64,000 bases of DNA from Lachnoanaerobaculum orale (GTDB lineage: Bacteria > Bacillota > Clostridia > Lachnospirales > Lachnospiraceae), in the NCBI RefSeq assembly GCF_003862485.1, contig NZ_RRCM01000001.1, forward strand, positions 1,729,734 through 1,793,733, given 5' to 3'. Below the pieces are notes generated by a model. The model was not told the DNA's origin and searched no databases. It saw only the letters and a list, made by a program, of their open reading frames with translations. A program made the translations under genes and the position numbers. Below are positions 63,650-64,000 of the stretch, in pieces (the first letter of the stretch is position 1; the number at the start of each line of letters is the position of its first letter).

Positions 63650-64000
63650 ATGTTTTATGGAAATATTAACAACGAATTTTTTGACAAACAATGTAACCTG
63701 ATGCCAAAGCCTCTGGCACTTTGTTTAAAGTACTTAAAAGAAAATGATATGGCAAAAGCTGAAGCAGGAGTATTTGATTTGAAATTGGGTAACAGTGATT
63801 GTATTCTACAGGTTCTTGATTTGCAAACTAATGAAAGACATAATCTGCGTCCTGAAATACACAGAAAGTATATAGATGTTCAATTTCTTGCTTCCGGAGG
63901 TCCTGAAGAAGCCGCATTTTGGAGTGACGACTGTTCTTTAGAAGTAGACGAGAACCTTCTGTCTACAAAAAGAGATATTTTATTTTATAAAAATTCCGAT
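63650..64000 (+). CDS. YhcH/YjgK/YiaL-family protein, partial at window edge
   Basis: An open frame of 117 codons starts at an ATG with GGAG six bases upstream and runs off the window without a stop. The segment RPEIHRKYIDVQFLASG matches the family core also seen in the gene at 55766 (THDLFFDVQYLVEG). The visible part would be about three quarters of a 150-residue family member. It is a divergent second copy, not a recent duplicate. It probably belongs to the same or a linked catabolic locus extending to the right. Confidence 0.82.
   Translation, partial: MFYGNINNEFFDKQCNLMPKPLALCLKYLKENDMAKAEAGVFDLKLGNSDCILQVLDLQTNERHNLRPEIHRKYIDVQFLASGGPEEAAFWSDDCSLEVDENLLSTKRDILFYKNSD

Overview
The window looks like a chromosomal segment of a low-GC, anaerobic Firmicute, most probably a member of the Clostridia and perhaps Lachnospiraceae. 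This rests on AT-rich DNA with AGGAGG-type ribosome binding sites, a PASTA-domain Ser/Thr kinase with its phosphatase, formate-tetrahydrofolate ligase, a selenium-dependent-type xanthine dehydrogenase, a hybrid cluster protein, and the priA-def-fmt-rsmB-rlmN-stp-prkC-rsgA-rpe-thiN gene order usual in Firmicutes. I cannot name a genus from the sequence alone. No rRNA, tRNA or CRISPR array was seen.

Positions 1-13.6 kb. After an orphan surface protein, one minus-strand unit reads purC-purB-purA-pheS-pheT from a clear promoter ahead of purC. Next come a putative ECF transporter S component and an ABC exporter (ATPase plus two related permeases, with a PD-(D/E)XK nuclease gene between them). Positions 12.1-33.6 kb hold a long, tightly packed minus-strand housekeeping series: nnrE (fused to an acetyltransferase domain), ftsK, fhs, murE, murF, priA, def, fmt, a zinc peptidase, rsmB, rlmN, a PP2C phosphatase, the PASTA kinase, rsgA, rpe and thiN. 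Many of these genes overlap by 1-20 bases.

Positions 33.7-47.2 kb are accessory. They hold a small lipoprotein made of 11-residue repeats, an SGNH hydrolase-LysR-proC operon, an isolated xanthine dehydrogenase, the remains of an IS1634-like element with both terminal inverted repeats, a secreted orphan, an AraC regulator divergent from a ferric-siderophore uptake operon (permease, ATPase, lipoprotein, esterase), and a RelB/YoeB-type toxin-antitoxin pair.

Positions 47.2-52.9 kb are the most interesting part. A hybrid cluster protein with a C-terminal DUF1858 domain lies next to a four-gene operon: a solute-binding-like protein without a signal peptide, a HypB/UreG-like GTPase with CxxC motifs, a soluble ABC-type ATPase without a permease, and a Crp/Fnr regulator. 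DUF1858-like modules appear on three of these proteins. Related palindromes (GTAA-N6-TTAC and GTAA-N6-TTAA) lie upstream of both transcription units at activator-like spacing. I infer a regulated cytoplasmic system tied to Hcp, possibly for cofactor or metal handling or for nitrosative stress; its function is not established here.

Positions 53-64 kb hold a DMT-family exporter and a catabolic locus: an ion-transporter-like permease, a hydantoinase/oxoprolinase-family protein, an unrecognised HExxH protein, a YiaK-like dehydrogenase, a YhcH/YiaL protein, a cyclase-family hydrolase and a ketopantoate-reductase-like enzyme. Two divergent GntR regulators sit upstream, separated by an array of TTGTnTACAA-type palindromes. 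A second YhcH/YiaL gene runs off the right edge. The substrate is unknown.
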